From: Streptomyces atratus
Lineage (GTDB): Bacteria; Actinomycetota; Actinomycetes; Streptomycetales; Streptomycetaceae
Length of the DNA: 64,000 bases
Reading direction: 5' to 3'
Assembly: GCF_014648655.1 (NCBI RefSeq)
Contig: NZ_BMRN01000010.1
Coordinates: forward strand, 208,437 to 272,436
The notes under the pieces were generated by a model. It was not told the DNA's origin. It did not search any database and was given only the letters and a program-made list of their open reading frames with translations. Position 1 is the first letter of the stretch. Each line of letters begins with the position of its first letter. This document shows, piece by piece, positions 16,836 to 25,922 of the stretch. The translations under genes and the position numbers were made by a program.

Positions 16836-17495
16836 ATGGTGAGTGGAGACCAAGCCGATCAGGCACGCGAAGCATGTAAAACCCGTGAGCCCCACGAGCA
16901 GCGCACCGGCGTGCCGGATACGCCGGTGCGGGAGACCGTGCTCAGCGACCCCCGCGCATTGCGCGCGTACGCGCACCCCACGAGGATGCGGCTCGTCGGA
17001 ATGCTGCGCCGGGAGGGACCCTCCACGGCCACCAGGGCCGCCGAGCTGATCGGCGAGTCCGTCGCCAGCTGCTCCTACCACCTGCGCATGCTCGCCAAGT
17101 ACGGGCTGGTCGAGCAGGCCGGCGGTGGGCAGGGCCGGGAGAAGCCGTGGCGGGCCGTCGCCAAGTACACGTCGTGGCCGGCGCACTCCGACGATACGGC
17201 CGTGGACGAGGCGGCGGTGGCGCTGAGCACAACGGTGGCCGAGCTGTACTTCGAACGCCTGACGCGTGCCATGGAACAGCGTCATCGGCTGCCGCGCGAG
17301 TGGCGGGAGGCGGAGGAGTTCGGCGATCACCAGTTGTATCTGACCGCCGACGAACTGGTCGAGCTGCGCGAGCGGATCAGGGAACTACTGGGGGCGTACG
17401 ACGGGCGCAACGACGATCCGGCGCTGCGGCCCGAGGGCGCGCGCATCGTGGAGTTCCTGCGGATCGCCCACGTGGCTCCCGAGGACGCGTTGTGA
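16836..17495 (+). CDS. ArsR/SmtB-family winged-helix regulator
   Basis: This 219-residue protein has a polar N-terminal stretch of about 35 residues. A winged helix spans residues about 38-115 (LRAYAHPTRMRLVGMLRREG ... ESVASCSYHLRMLAKYGLV), and a helical C-terminal domain follows. The C-x-V-C metal site of classic ArsR is absent, so it probably senses something other than arsenic or uses the C-terminal domain. The ATG abuts a 30-bp palindrome and no Shine-Dalgarno is present, so leaderless translation is likely; a later internal start cannot be excluded. A GTGA overlap couples it to the MFS exporter gene, the expected target of repression. Confidence 0.88.
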   Translation: MVSGDQADQAREACKTREPHEQRTGVPDTPVRETVLSDPRALRAYAHPTRMRLVGMLRREGPSTATRAAELIGESVASCSYHLRMLAKYGLVEQAGGGQGREKPWRAVAKYTSWPAHSDDTAVDEAAVALSTTVAELYFERLTRAMEQRHRLPREWREAEEFGDHQLYLTADELVELRERIRELLGAYDGRNDDPALRPEGARIVEFLRIAHVAPEDAL

Positions 17496-18769
17496 AGCGG
17501 CCTCGAGCGCTGATACCCGCGCTGCTGCGGGACCGGGCGTTCCGGCGGTACTGGACGGGACAGGCAGTCTCGCTGGCGGGGGACCAGATATCACTGATCG
17601 CCATCCCGCTCGCCGCCGTGCTCGTCCTGGGGGCGGACGCGGCGGAGATGGGCTGGCTGAAGGCCGTCGAGCTGCTGCCCGCGCTGCTGTTCAACCTTCC
17701 GGCGGGGGCCTGGGCCGACCGGTGCGGGCGGCGCAGGGACGTCATGATCGCCACCGATCTGGCACGAGCCGTGCTGCTGGTCTCGCTCCCGGTGGCGTAC
17801 GCGCTGGACGCCCTCACGCTCTGGCAGCTGTACGGCGTGGCCTTCGGGATCGGTGCGCTGACGGTGCTGTTCGAGGTGTGCAACGCGACACTGTTCGTGT
17901 CGCTGGTGCCGACCGAGCAGTTCGTGGAGGGTAATTCCCTGGTCAACGGCAGCCGCTCGATGGCCTGGCTCGCGGGTCCCGGTGCGGGCGGCGTGCTTGT
18001 GCAGATCCTGACCGCGCCCGTGGCGCTGCTCGCGGACGCACTCACGTACGTCGTCTCGGCCGGGCAGCTCGCGCGCGTCCGGTCCATGGAGCCGCCGCCA
18101 GTCGAGCGGGCCAAGGGACACTTCACGGCGGGGATGCGCTGGGTGTTCCGGGAGCCCTCGATGCGCGCGATGTTCATTGCGTCGGGCAATGTGCAGTTCT
18201 TCAACTACATCTTCCACACCCTCTTCGTGCTTTACGCGACACGTCACCTGGGCCTCAGTGCAGGCATGTTCGGAGCCGTGCTCAGTGTCGCGGCGGTGGG
18301 TGGGCTGATCGGGGCGGCGATCAGCGGGGCGGTCGTCCGGACGATCGGCGTCGGGCCGTCCATCGTCGCGGGCTTCGCCCTCTTCACCGTGCCGCTGATG
18401 CTGGTGCCGCTCGCGGGCGGGGCATTGCCGGTGGTGCTCGGGACGCTCTTCGTCGCCGAGTTCGTCTCCTGCGTCGGCGTGATGTTCGTCGACATCGCGG
18501 CCGGTTCGCTCCAGATGGCGCTCATACCCGACGCGCTGCGCTCTCGCGTGACGGGCGCCTACCGAACTCTGAACCATGGCTTCCGGCCCCTCGGAGCCCT
18601 GGCGGGCGGGGCGCTGGGGGAGGCGGCCGGGCTGCGGACCGCACTGTGGGTGGGCACGACCGGGGCGGTGCTGAGCGTGGTGTGGATCCTGTGCTCCCCG
18701 GTGGCCGGGATCCGAAAGCTACCAACTCGTACTGCCGCGTCAGGCAACGATCGCCCTGTTGTGACGTGA
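17492..18769 (+). CDS. MFS transporter (MFS_3/enterobactin-exporter-like)
   Basis: This 425-residue transporter has 12 predicted membrane segments. It opens with LLRDRAFRRYWTGQAVSLAGDQ, typical of the actinobacterial MFS_3 drug/siderophore exporter group. The loop-2/3 motif GAWADRCGRRRDVMIATD matches the MFS A-like signature. The GTG start overlaps the stop of the ArsR gene. Paired with an adjacent repressor, it most likely exports a small toxic molecule; the substrate is unknown. Confidence 0.9.
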   Translation: MKRPRALIPALLRDRAFRRYWTGQAVSLAGDQISLIAIPLAAVLVLGADAAEMGWLKAVELLPALLFNLPAGAWADRCGRRRDVMIATDLARAVLLVSLPVAYALDALTLWQLYGVAFGIGALTVLFEVCNATLFVSLVPTEQFVEGNSLVNGSRSMAWLAGPGAGGVLVQILTAPVALLADALTYVVSAGQLARVRSMEPPPVERAKGHFTAGMRWVFREPSMRAMFIASGNVQFFNYIFHTLFVLYATRHLGLSAGMFGAVLSVAAVGGLIGAAISGAVVRTIGVGPSIVAGFALFTVPLMLVPLAGGALPVVLGTLFVAEFVSCVGVMFVDIAAGSLQMALIPDALRSRVTGAYRTLNHGFRPLGALAGGALGEAAGLRTALWVGTTGAVLSVVWILCSPVAGIRKLPTRTAASGNDRPVVT

Positions 18770-18896
18770 CGCGCCGCATGGGTCCTACAGGGGGCCGGTG
18801 CGGGGTCGGACCTCTTCGGGGCGGGGTGGTCGGCCCGGGCCGAGCGCGGGCCCAGCAGCGGGTGCATGTTGTGATCAGTGTCGGCTTCAGCGAGAA

Positions 18897-18991
18897 GACG
18901 TGATCACGCAAAGGCCGCCCCACTGTCCGGTGAACGGCGAAGCCCGTGGCCAATGGGCCTACCACGGGCGGAGGTTGAACGCCGAGCTCAG
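18897..18991 (-). repeat. 95-bp dispersed repeat, copy B (inverted relative to copy A)
   Basis: Read on the minus strand, this aligns without gaps to 15384-15478 (about 83 of 95 identical). The hairpin is kept as CCCGTGG / CCACGGG. There is no DUF397 gene next to this copy, so the element is not simply part of a gene duplication unless that gene was lost. Confidence 0.82.
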
Positions 18992-19048
18992 ACGCGGGGG
19001 CGTCTCACCTCGTCGCGGCCAGAGCGGTGGCAGCAGGCCGAGCAGGGG

Positions 19049-19620
19049 GATGTGACCACTTTCGTCACCGCCCCGCCGGCTCTGGACGCCAAGGGGAACT
19101 CCATCCCGTCTCGATGGCGCTGTCCGGCGACGGCATCGTCGTCTCCGTCGCCCCGGCAAATGGTCAGGCCGTCTCCTATCCGGTCCTGCTCGACCCGGGC
19201 TACGGCTACGGCGACATCACTTCCGCGGAGCGCAACTACTGCTTCTGGAACCCGTACAACTGCTCCGTCGCATGGGACCGGGCCAACACCGCGTTCAAGA
19301 AGGCGCAGGAGCTCTACCCCGACCGCACCCTGTTCCAGGGCACGGGTGACGCGTTTCGGCACTGCTCCTGGAACGCGCTGATGGAAATCCGCCTCTCCAC
19401 CAAAGACGCCTACGAGATCGCCACGCGTCACGAGTCCACCTCCCGGGGCAACGACAAGGAGATGGACCAGCGCAACAGCTCCATCGGCCGTCAGCTCGGC
19501 CGTGACAACACCGGCAAGGCGAGTGCGGGCATCCGCAGCAGGGATGCCTGCAAGAACGGGACGAGCCGTGGGAAGCTGTGGATCACCAAGAGCGGCAAGC
19601 TCGTGAGGAGCAACGCATGA
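19049..19620 (+). pseudogene. Frameshifted fragment of a secreted/RHS-type protein ending in a DUF6973 toxin-like domain
   Basis: One frame from about 19049 reads VTTFVTAPPALDAKGNSIP and the next frame continues as VSMALSGDGIVVSVAP... YPVLLDPGY. The two join naturally if one G is missing near 19108 (CATCCC-GTCTC). This phrase is typical of the region before the C-terminal domain in large secreted or RHS-like proteins of Streptomyces. The C-terminal part has GTGDAFRHCSWNALME, ATRHE and MDQRNSSIGRQLG, matching the DUF6973 pattern. Downstream of the shift an ATG at 19114 could still give a 168-residue protein without signal peptide. The 3' end overlaps a membrane-protein gene (ATGA). So the toxin carrier is broken but the domain may still be made. 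Confidence 0.65.
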
Positions 19621-20063
19621 CATCCGCGCTCAGCCGGCGAGTAGTGCCCGTCCTTCTCCTCCTCCAGGTCACCTACCTCGCCCTGATGAACGTAGCGTTC
19701 ACCGTTCTCCCGCCGGACACGGCGGAACTCGACCACACCGACGCCCCGGCCGTGGACGCGATGCTCTACGTCGCCGTCACGCTCGGAGTCGTGGTCGCGC
19801 TGGCGGGTGCGGCGGCGCTGCTCGGGCTGGAGAAGGCACGCACCCGCAGCCCGCGGGCCCTGCGCGTCGTCTGGCTGACGGTCGTCGGACTGGGACAGGT
19901 CGCCATCGCCGCGAAGGCGCTGGTCACCGTCCTCGGCCAGAATCCCGGCCCGGACACCGTGATCGGCTCGGGCATGGTGGCGGTCGCCTTGTGCGTCGCC
20001 GCGGCCTGCGCGGTCGAGGTGCGCAGTGCGTTCCACGTGATGGGACGCAACGCGCACGCCTGA
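19617..20063 (+). CDS. Small integral membrane protein, possible immunity protein
   Basis: This 148-residue protein has four hydrophobic segments: VVPVLLLLQVTYLALM, MLYVAVTLGVVVALAGAAAL, VWLTVVGLGQVAIAAKAL and MVAVALCVAAACAVEV. The ATG overlaps the stop of the DUF6973 gene as ATGA, so the two are coupled. In polymorphic toxin loci, small genes in this position often encode the matching immunity protein, and membrane-type immunity proteins are common. That role is inference from position only. A strong hairpin follows. Confidence 0.75.
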   Translation: MTSALSRRVVPVLLLLQVTYLALMNVAFTVLPPDTAELDHTDAPAVDAMLYVAVTLGVVVALAGAAALLGLEKARTRSPRALRVVWLTVVGLGQVAIAAKALVTVLGQNPGPDTVIGSGMVAVALCVAAACAVEVRSAFHVMGRNAHA

Positions 20064-20082
20064 GGCTGCCGGCCTGAGGAGC

Positions 20083-20114
20083 GTGGCGCCCCCTGGTACG
20101 ACCGGGGGCGCCAC
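20083..20114 (+). terminator. Hairpin terminator after the DUF6973/membrane-protein pair
   Basis: Perfect 11-bp stem GTGGCGCCCCC / GGGGGCGCCAC around TGGTACGACC, 20 bases past the stop codon. There is no T-run. Confidence 0.8.
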
Positions 20115-20170
20115 ATCTCGTTGTTCTCCCCCGCGGCTGAGCGGCCATCCATTTTCCGGACACCGGTTGT

Positions 20171-20245
20171 GGGTGTTTTCCATGCCGCGAGCTTCATCTC
20201 CACGTATTCGGCATGAACTTCGGCCGGGGACTTGTAGCCGAGGCC
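20171..20245 (-). pseudogene. Remnant of a transposase C-terminus
   Basis: On the minus strand this reads GLGYKSPAEVHAEYVEMK, which resembles the last conserved phrase of DDE integrase-core transposases (G-Y-x-[ST]-P-A-E-x). The frame has no start and no upstream homology. It is a short scrap left between the toxin-like locus and the FbiC gene, and is the only direct trace of an insertion sequence in the window. The precise IS family cannot be told. Confidence 0.5.
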
Positions 20246-20294
20246 CGCTGGGCCCGCGGACCGTACGCATGGCCGGTCGGTGAGGGCAGACGGC

Positions 20295-22877
20295 TCAGTC
20301 CGGCAGCACGGGAAGCAGCTCCGGAAGGTGTCCGTCGGACGCGGCAGCCGCCGCCACCCGCTCCTGCGGCACTTCCCCGTACAGCGTCGTACGCGGCTTC
20401 GCCGGGCGGCCCGCGAGTTCCGCGATCGCCACGAGGTCCTGGATGGAACGGTACGAGCCGTAACCGGAGCCCGCCATCCGGGAGATGGTCTCCTCCATCA
20501 GCGTGCCGCCCAGGTCGTTGGCGCCCGAGCGCAGCATCTCGGCCGCGCCCTCCGTGCCGAGCTTCACCCAGCTGGTCTGGATGTTGGTGATGTGCGGGTG
20601 GAGCAGGAGCCGGGCCATGGCGGTGACGGCGCGGTTGTCGCGGTCGGTCGGGCCGGGGCGGGCGATGCCTGCCAGGTAGACCGGGGCGTTGGTGTGGATG
20701 AAGGGAAGGGTGACGAACTCCGTGAAGCCGCCGGTCTCCTGCTGGAGGTTCGCCAGGGTCCTCAGGTGGCCGAGCCAGTGGCGGGGCTGGTCGACGTGGC
20801 CGTACATCATCGTCGACGACGATCGCAGGCCCACCTCGTGGGCGGTCCTGATGACCTCCAGCCAGGTCGCCGTGGGCAGCTTGCCCTTGGTGAGGACCCA
20901 GCGGACCTCGTCGTCCAGGATCTCGGCCGCCGTACCGGGGATCGAACCGAGCCCGGCCTCCTTCGCGGCGATCAGCCAGTCGCGGATGGACATGCCGGTG
21001 CGGGTCGCCCCGTTGACGACCTCCATCGGGGAGAAGGCGTGCACATGCATGCCGGGTACGCGTTCCTTCACCGCCCGCGCGATGTCGAAATACGCGGTGC
21101 CGGGCAGGTCCGGGTGGATGCCGCCCTGCATGCAGACCTCGACCGCGCCGACGTCCCACGCCTGCGCGGCCCGGTCGGCGACCTGGTCCAGGGAGAGGGT
21201 GTACGCGTCGGCGTCGGTGCGCCGCTGGGCGAAGGCGCAGAAGCGGCAGCCGGTGTAGCAGACGTTGGTGAAGTTGATGTTCCTGGTGACGATGTACGTG
21301 ACGTCGTCACCGACCACGTCGCGGCGCAGCGTGTCCGCGATCCGGCACAGTTCGTCGAGCGCCGGGCCGTCCGCGTGGAGCAGGGCGAGCGCCTGGTCGT
21401 CGGTGAGTCCCGTCGGATCGTCGGCGGCCTGGCCGAGCGCCTGGCGTACGTCGGCGTCGATGCGGGACGGGACCATGCCGGGGGCCGCCGCCTCACGCAG
21501 CGCCTCCCAGTCCCCGTACACCTCGTCGAAGTCCTCGCGGCGGTCGCCGGTGCGGCCCTCCGTGTCGATGGTGCGGTGCAGATCGGTGCGGCCGGTGGCG
21601 CCGAACTCCTCGTCGGGCTCCTGCCAGGGCAGGCCGACGGGGATCGCGCCCTCCTTCGCGAGACCCGTCTCCGGGTCGGCGAGGGCGCGGACGTGCGGGA
21701 GCAGGCGGGGGTCGAGCCAGGGCTCGCCGCGCTGGATGAACTCCGGGTAGATGGTGAGGCGTTCGCGGAGCGTGAAGCCGGACTCGGCTGTCCTGGCGGC
21801 CAGTTCGTCGATGTGGGGCCAGGGGCGTTCGGGGTTCACATGGTCGGGGGTGAGCGGGGAGACGCCGCCCCAGTCGTCGATGCCCGCGCCGATGAGCAGC
21901 GCGTACTCGGCGTCGACGAGGTTCGGCGGGGCCTGGATGCGGGCGGACGGGCCGAGGATGTGCCGGGCCACGGCGATGGCCGCGGCCAGTTCCTCCAGCT
22001 CGGCGTCCGGCATGCCGCGCATCGCGGTGTCCGGCTTGGCACGGAAGTTCTGGACGATGACTTCCTGGATGCCGTGGTAGGCGCGGGCGGTCTTGCGCAG
22101 CTCGAAGAGGGAGTCGGCGCGCTCCTCGTACGATTCGCCGATCCCGATCAGGATGCCGGTCGTGAACGGGACGTTGGAGCGGCCCGCGTCTTCGAGGACG
22201 CGCAGGCGTACGGCCGGTTCCTTGTCCGGGGAGCCGTGGTGCGGGCCGCCCGGTTCGGACCACAGGCGGGTCGCCGTCGTCTCCAGCATCATGCCCATGG
22301 AGGGGGCGACGGGCTTGAGCCGCTGGAGGTCGGTCCAGGTCAGCACGCCCGGGTTGAGGTGCGGGAGGAGGCCGGTCTCCTCCAGGACGCGGATCGCCAT
22401 GGCGCGTACGTACGCGAGGGTGTCGTCGTACCCCTCGGCCTCCAGCCACTCCCGCGCCTCGGGCCAGCGGTCCTCGGGCCGGTCGCCGAGGGTGAACAGC
22501 GCTTCCTTGCAGCCCATGGCCGCGCCCTTGCGGGCGATGTCCAGCACCTCGTCGGGCGACAGGAACATCCCGTGGCCCGCGCGCCGGAGCTTGCCGGGGA
22601 CGGTGACGAAGGTGCAGTAGTGGCACTTGTCGCGGCAGAGCCGGGTCAGCGGGATGAAGACCTTGCGGGAGTACGTGATGACACCAGGCCGGCCGGCGGC
22701 TTCGAGGCCGGCGTCACGCACCCGGGCGGCCGAGGCTGCGAGATCCGTCAGATCGTCACCTCGCGCCTGGAGCAGCACGGCGGCCTCGGTCACATCGAGA
22801 GCGACACCGTCGCGGGCCCGCTTGAGGGCGCGCCGCATGGAATTGGTGGTCGGACGTCCGCGCTGAGGATCGGTCAT
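20295..22877 (-). CDS. fbiC: FbiC, 7,8-didemethyl-8-hydroxy-5-deazariboflavin (FO) synthase
   Basis: This 860-residue bifunctional radical SAM enzyme makes the FO chromophore of coenzyme F420 from tyrosine and 5-amino-6-ribitylaminouracil. The N-terminal CofG-like half has the cluster motif C81-x3-C85-x2-C88 (CRDKCHYC). The C-terminal CofH-like half has C540-x3-C544-x2-C547 (CYTGCRFC). Both halves are complete, and the length matches actinobacterial FbiC. I chose the ATG giving MTDPQRGRP; the in-frame extension upstream is Arg/Gly-rich filler. There is no Shine-Dalgarno, so it may be leaderless. Its product supports the F420-type oxidoreductases seen elsewhere in the window. Confidence 0.97.
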   Translation of the reverse strand: MTDPQRGRPTTNSMRRALKRARDGVALDVTEAAVLLQARGDDLTDLAASAARVRDAGLEAAGRPGVITYSRKVFIPLTRLCRDKCHYCTFVTVPGKLRRAGHGMFLSPDEVLDIARKGAAMGCKEALFTLGDRPEDRWPEAREWLEAEGYDDTLAYVRAMAIRVLEETGLLPHLNPGVLTWTDLQRLKPVAPSMGMMLETTATRLWSEPGGPHHGSPDKEPAVRLRVLEDAGRSNVPFTTGILIGIGESYEERADSLFELRKTARAYHGIQEVIVQNFRAKPDTAMRGMPDAELEELAAAIAVARHILGPSARIQAPPNLVDAEYALLIGAGIDDWGGVSPLTPDHVNPERPWPHIDELAARTAESGFTLRERLTIYPEFIQRGEPWLDPRLLPHVRALADPETGLAKEGAIPVGLPWQEPDEEFGATGRTDLHRTIDTEGRTGDRREDFDEVYGDWEALREAAAPGMVPSRIDADVRQALGQAADDPTGLTDDQALALLHADGPALDELCRIADTLRRDVVGDDVTYIVTRNINFTNVCYTGCRFCAFAQRRTDADAYTLSLDQVADRAAQAWDVGAVEVCMQGGIHPDLPGTAYFDIARAVKERVPGMHVHAFSPMEVVNGATRTGMSIRDWLIAAKEAGLGSIPGTAAEILDDEVRWVLTKGKLPTATWLEVIRTAHEVGLRSSSTMMYGHVDQPRHWLGHLRTLANLQQETGGFTEFVTLPFIHTNAPVYLAGIARPGPTDRDNRAVTAMARLLLHPHITNIQTSWVKLGTEGAAEMLRSGANDLGGTLMEETISRMAGSGYGSYRSIQDLVAIAELAGRPAKPRTTLYGEVPQERVAAAAASDGHLPELLPVLPD

Positions 22878-23320
22878 GAAGCGAGCATACGAGCGAGGCG
22901 CACGCCCCGGACCAGGGCCTCCGCCAGGCGTGACCGTGGCCGCCGGGCATGACCGGGGCCGGGGGAAACCGTCGCCGCCCATACGGGCGCCCCGCACGAG
23001 GCAGCTGGCGGTCCACCGGTCGGCGCGGCCGCGAACTGACCGACGGTGCCGAGGCCGCCGCACAGGCCGGCGTCGTGATCCTCACCGTGCCGGACGTCGT
23101 CGTCACCCACGACCGCCGCATGCGAGCCCGCTTCACCGGCAACCACCTGGAGCTGAGCGCAGGGCGCATCACACAGCCGGTCACTCGCCAGGAGACTGAC
23201 CCGCGGCTGCCCGTCGCGCGCGACCGGCTGTGACGGCGGCCTCGCTCAGGTCGGCAGCCTGACAATCCCGTCCGCGCCGGACGTCGTCCCGGACCGACTG
23301 CTGCCGGGCAGCCGTGGGTG
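22878..23320. other. Intergenic with an orphan coding-like fragment
   Basis: From about 23037 to 23233 one plus-strand frame (ELTDGAEAAAQAGVVILT ... LPVARDRL, then stop) has very high G/C third-position bias, as real genes here do. It has no credible start; the frame upstream loses that bias. It looks like a 3' remnant of about 65 codons of an unrecognised gene. The rest of the segment shows nothing. Confidence 0.35.
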
Positions 23321-25042
23321 TCAGATGGCGGGGCCGTCTTCGTAGGTGTAGATGCTCCAGGGGTAGCTGCCGCCGAGGGTGTTGACCGCGATGGTGATGC
23401 CCTGTCCGGCGGGGTGGGGCGGGGCGGTGGCGCTGATCTGCTGGTCGGAGATGGCGGTGAAAGGGACGGGGGTGCCGTCGAAGGTGACCTCGTGGGTGGT
23501 GGCGAGGTTGGTGCCGGTGATGGTGACGTCGGTGCCGCCGCCGGTGGGTCCGGCGGCGGGGCTGACACCGGTCAGGGCGGGTACGTTGAGGTAGGTGAAG
23601 GTGAGGCCGCCTGCGCTGCCGCCGGGGGTGAGGACGGTGACTGGTACCGGGCCGGGGGCCGGGACGCCGGGGATGCCGAGGGTGATGGCGGTGTCGGTCA
23701 CCGACTGGATGACGGCCTGCCTTGTCGGGCCGAAGCGCACCGCCGTGGCGCCGGAAAGGTTGACTCCGGTGATGACCGCGGTGCCTCCACCTCCGAGCGG
23801 GCCCATGGCGGGGCCCGCGCCGCCGTAGGGGTTGCTGATGGTGGTGATGCCGGTCAGGAGGGGGGCGGGGCGGTAGTAGAAGGTGCCGAGAACGCCGGTG
23901 CCCCCGGGAGTGGTGGCCGTGACCGGAACCGCGCCCGATCCGGGTGGGATTCTCACGGTGACCGAGGTCGCGGTGCTGGCCAGGATGGTGGCGGCGGTGT
24001 CGCCGAATCGCACGGCGGTGACCGGGGCCAGGTTGTGGCCCCGGATGGTCAGGATGATGCCGCCGGCGGCGGGGCCTTGGTCGGGTACGAGGGTCAGGGG
24101 GACCACGCTGACGGTGTTGTCGGTGGTGTTCGTTACGTACAGGCGGGTCCCGTCCGGGGAGATGGCTGCACCCGTGGGACCGTTGCCCACGGGGATGGTG
24201 CCGGCGGCGGTGTTGGTGGTGACGTCGAGCACGGTGACGGTGTCGGCGCTCAAGTCGGCCACGTAGGCGGTAACCCCGTCCGGGCTCATGGCCACGACGC
24301 GGGGTGTGATGACAGGGATGGTGGCGGTCACCGTGTTACTGGCCGTGTCGATCACGTTGACGGCGTTCTCGCCGGCAGTGCTGACGTAGGCGCGGGAGCC
24401 GTCCGGGGTGAAGGCGACCAGCACCGGTACGTCGCCGACGAGGATGCTGCCGGTCACGGTGTTGGTGACGGTGTCGATCACGCTGACGGTGCCGTCGCCG
24501 GTGTTGGCAACATAGCCGCGGGTGCCGTCGGGGGAGATGGCGACGCCGACAGGACCGGCGCCGACCGTCAAGGTGGCGGTGACGGTGTCGGTGGCCGTGT
24601 TGATCACGCTGAGGGTGTTGACGTTCTGGCTGGTGACGTAGGCGCGGTTGCCGTCCGGGCCGACCGCGACGCCGACAGCTCCGGCGCCAACCGCGATGGT
24701 TGCCGTGATGGTGCCGGCGGCGGTGTCGATCACGTCGACAGCGCCGTCGTCGAACAGGGTCAGGTAGGCGCGCGTACCGTCCGGCGAGAAGGCCAGAAGT
24801 GTCGGCCCGCCGGCGGCGGCTATGGTCGCGGTGACGGTCTCGGTGGCGGTGTCGATCACACTGACGGTGTTTGACGCGCGGTTCGCAACGTAGGCACGTG
24901 CCCCGTCCGGGGTCAGTGTCACTCCGAGCGGGGAGCCGCCGACGGGGATGGTGGCTCCTGATGGCGGCAGTAGCAGAGCTGCGCTTTGCCGCGACACGGT
25001 TTCGGTTGCCAGAAGCGGATGGGGCCGGGGCAGAACGGGCAT
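23321..25042 (-). CDS. YVTN-repeat beta-propeller protein with three IPT/TIG domains
   Basis: This 573-residue protein starts with a polar stretch of about 30 residues. Seven or eight YVTN beta-propeller blades follow, each with the pattern SPDGTRAYV-(T/A)N ... VSVIDTAT-TVTATI. Three IPT/TIG immunoglobulin-like domains then occupy the last 260 residues (for example PAAGGIILTIRGHNL and PTGGGTDVTITGTNL). Such proteins are usually surface or secreted binding proteins, yet no signal peptide or anchor is visible after the chosen start (MPVLPRPHP, preceded by AAGG at 7 bases). Upstream in-frame codons lack coding character. The ligand is unknown. Confidence 0.88.
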   Translation of the reverse strand: MPVLPRPHPLLATETVSRQSAALLLPPSGATIPVGGSPLGVTLTPDGARAYVANRASNTVSVIDTATETVTATIAAAGGPTLLAFSPDGTRAYLTLFDDGAVDVIDTAAGTITATIAVGAGAVGVAVGPDGNRAYVTSQNVNTLSVINTATDTVTATLTVGAGPVGVAISPDGTRGYVANTGDGTVSVIDTVTNTVTGSILVGDVPVLVAFTPDGSRAYVSTAGENAVNVIDTASNTVTATIPVITPRVVAMSPDGVTAYVADLSADTVTVLDVTTNTAAGTIPVGNGPTGAAISPDGTRLYVTNTTDNTVSVVPLTLVPDQGPAAGGIILTIRGHNLAPVTAVRFGDTAATILASTATSVTVRIPPGSGAVPVTATTPGGTGVLGTFYYRPAPLLTGITTISNPYGGAGPAMGPLGGGGTAVITGVNLSGATAVRFGPTRQAVIQSVTDTAITLGIPGVPAPGPVPVTVLTPGGSAGGLTFTYLNVPALTGVSPAAGPTGGGTDVTITGTNLATTHEVTFDGTPVPFTAISDQQISATAPPHPAGQGITIAVNTLGGSYPWSIYTYEDGPAI

Positions 25043-25922
25043 GGGGATGCCTTTCTGAGCACGTATCGGGGAACCAGAGGCCAGGCTCCGGGCGCAGAGC
25101 AGGGCCCAAGGCACGAGTGATGCCGCTGTGGGCTTCGCCTGCTGCAGTGCGGCCGGCTGCTGCAAGGCGGGCTGGTGTTGTCTCGGCGGTCCCCGGAAGC
25201 TCCCGCTACAACGCAAGAGAACCGATGCAACCCGCCCTCCAGCACGATTTCCCCGGCACGGGATGGGCGGCCCACCGGTTCCACTACTCAGAGTGATGCA
25301 TAATGTCAAATAGGTGACAAGGAACGGCCTCGCAGAATCACCCATTCAGCCCAGCGAACGACGTTGGCGTTCGACAGCCTCGGCCGGCCACCGGCTTTCA
25401 CCCCCATCTCACCGCCGGGCATCGGCTGGACCGCGATCACCGCCGCGGTTGATATTGGCGGTGTGCGTTGCTTTTCGGCGAGAACCACCAGGACCCCCCT
25501 GAACACGCCCCTTCCCCTGCCCGGGGTGGCCCGGCCCGCTCCACGGCCGGGCCACCCCATCCGTATCCGCGCGGCCCGATAATCGCTGGATCCGGCCCGG
25601 GCGCATTGTTACGGTCACCTCGACCACGGTGTCGACCGTCGCCGAACCATGGGCGCCTGCCCTGGAAAGAAGTTGATGTATGCCCCGGCCAGTAGTTCCG
25701 AGCTTCCCTCGTCGCGCCTCCATCCGCGCCGGGGCCATCGGAGCTGCGTGCATGCGCACGCCCGCGGCATCGCGCTGACCCGCGTTCCCTGACCGGTACG
25801 CGTTTCCGTCTCGTCAATACGTGATCCCGGCTGACGACTCACGCCTCTGAGGCCCCGCCCCCGAGGGCTGCTCGGTACTTCCCTGCTGCATTGCTCATCC
25901 TCTTCGGCAAGGAGAAAACCGG
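25043..25922. other. Long intergenic region with two hairpins
   Basis: About 880 bases without a supported gene; all open frames have irregular codon use. A 14-bp perfect stem (GGGGTGGCCCGGCC at 25523 with GGCCGGGCCACCCC ending 25558) is terminator-like. A smaller palindrome (CGAACG...CGTTCG) lies at 25357-25375. The left part carries the promoter of the YVTN gene and the right end the promoter of the RNHCP pair. Confidence 0.5.

Noticed and set aside
20171..20245. An intact insertion sequence
   Set aside because: Only about 25 codons of a transposase tail remain, with no terminal repeats or start.
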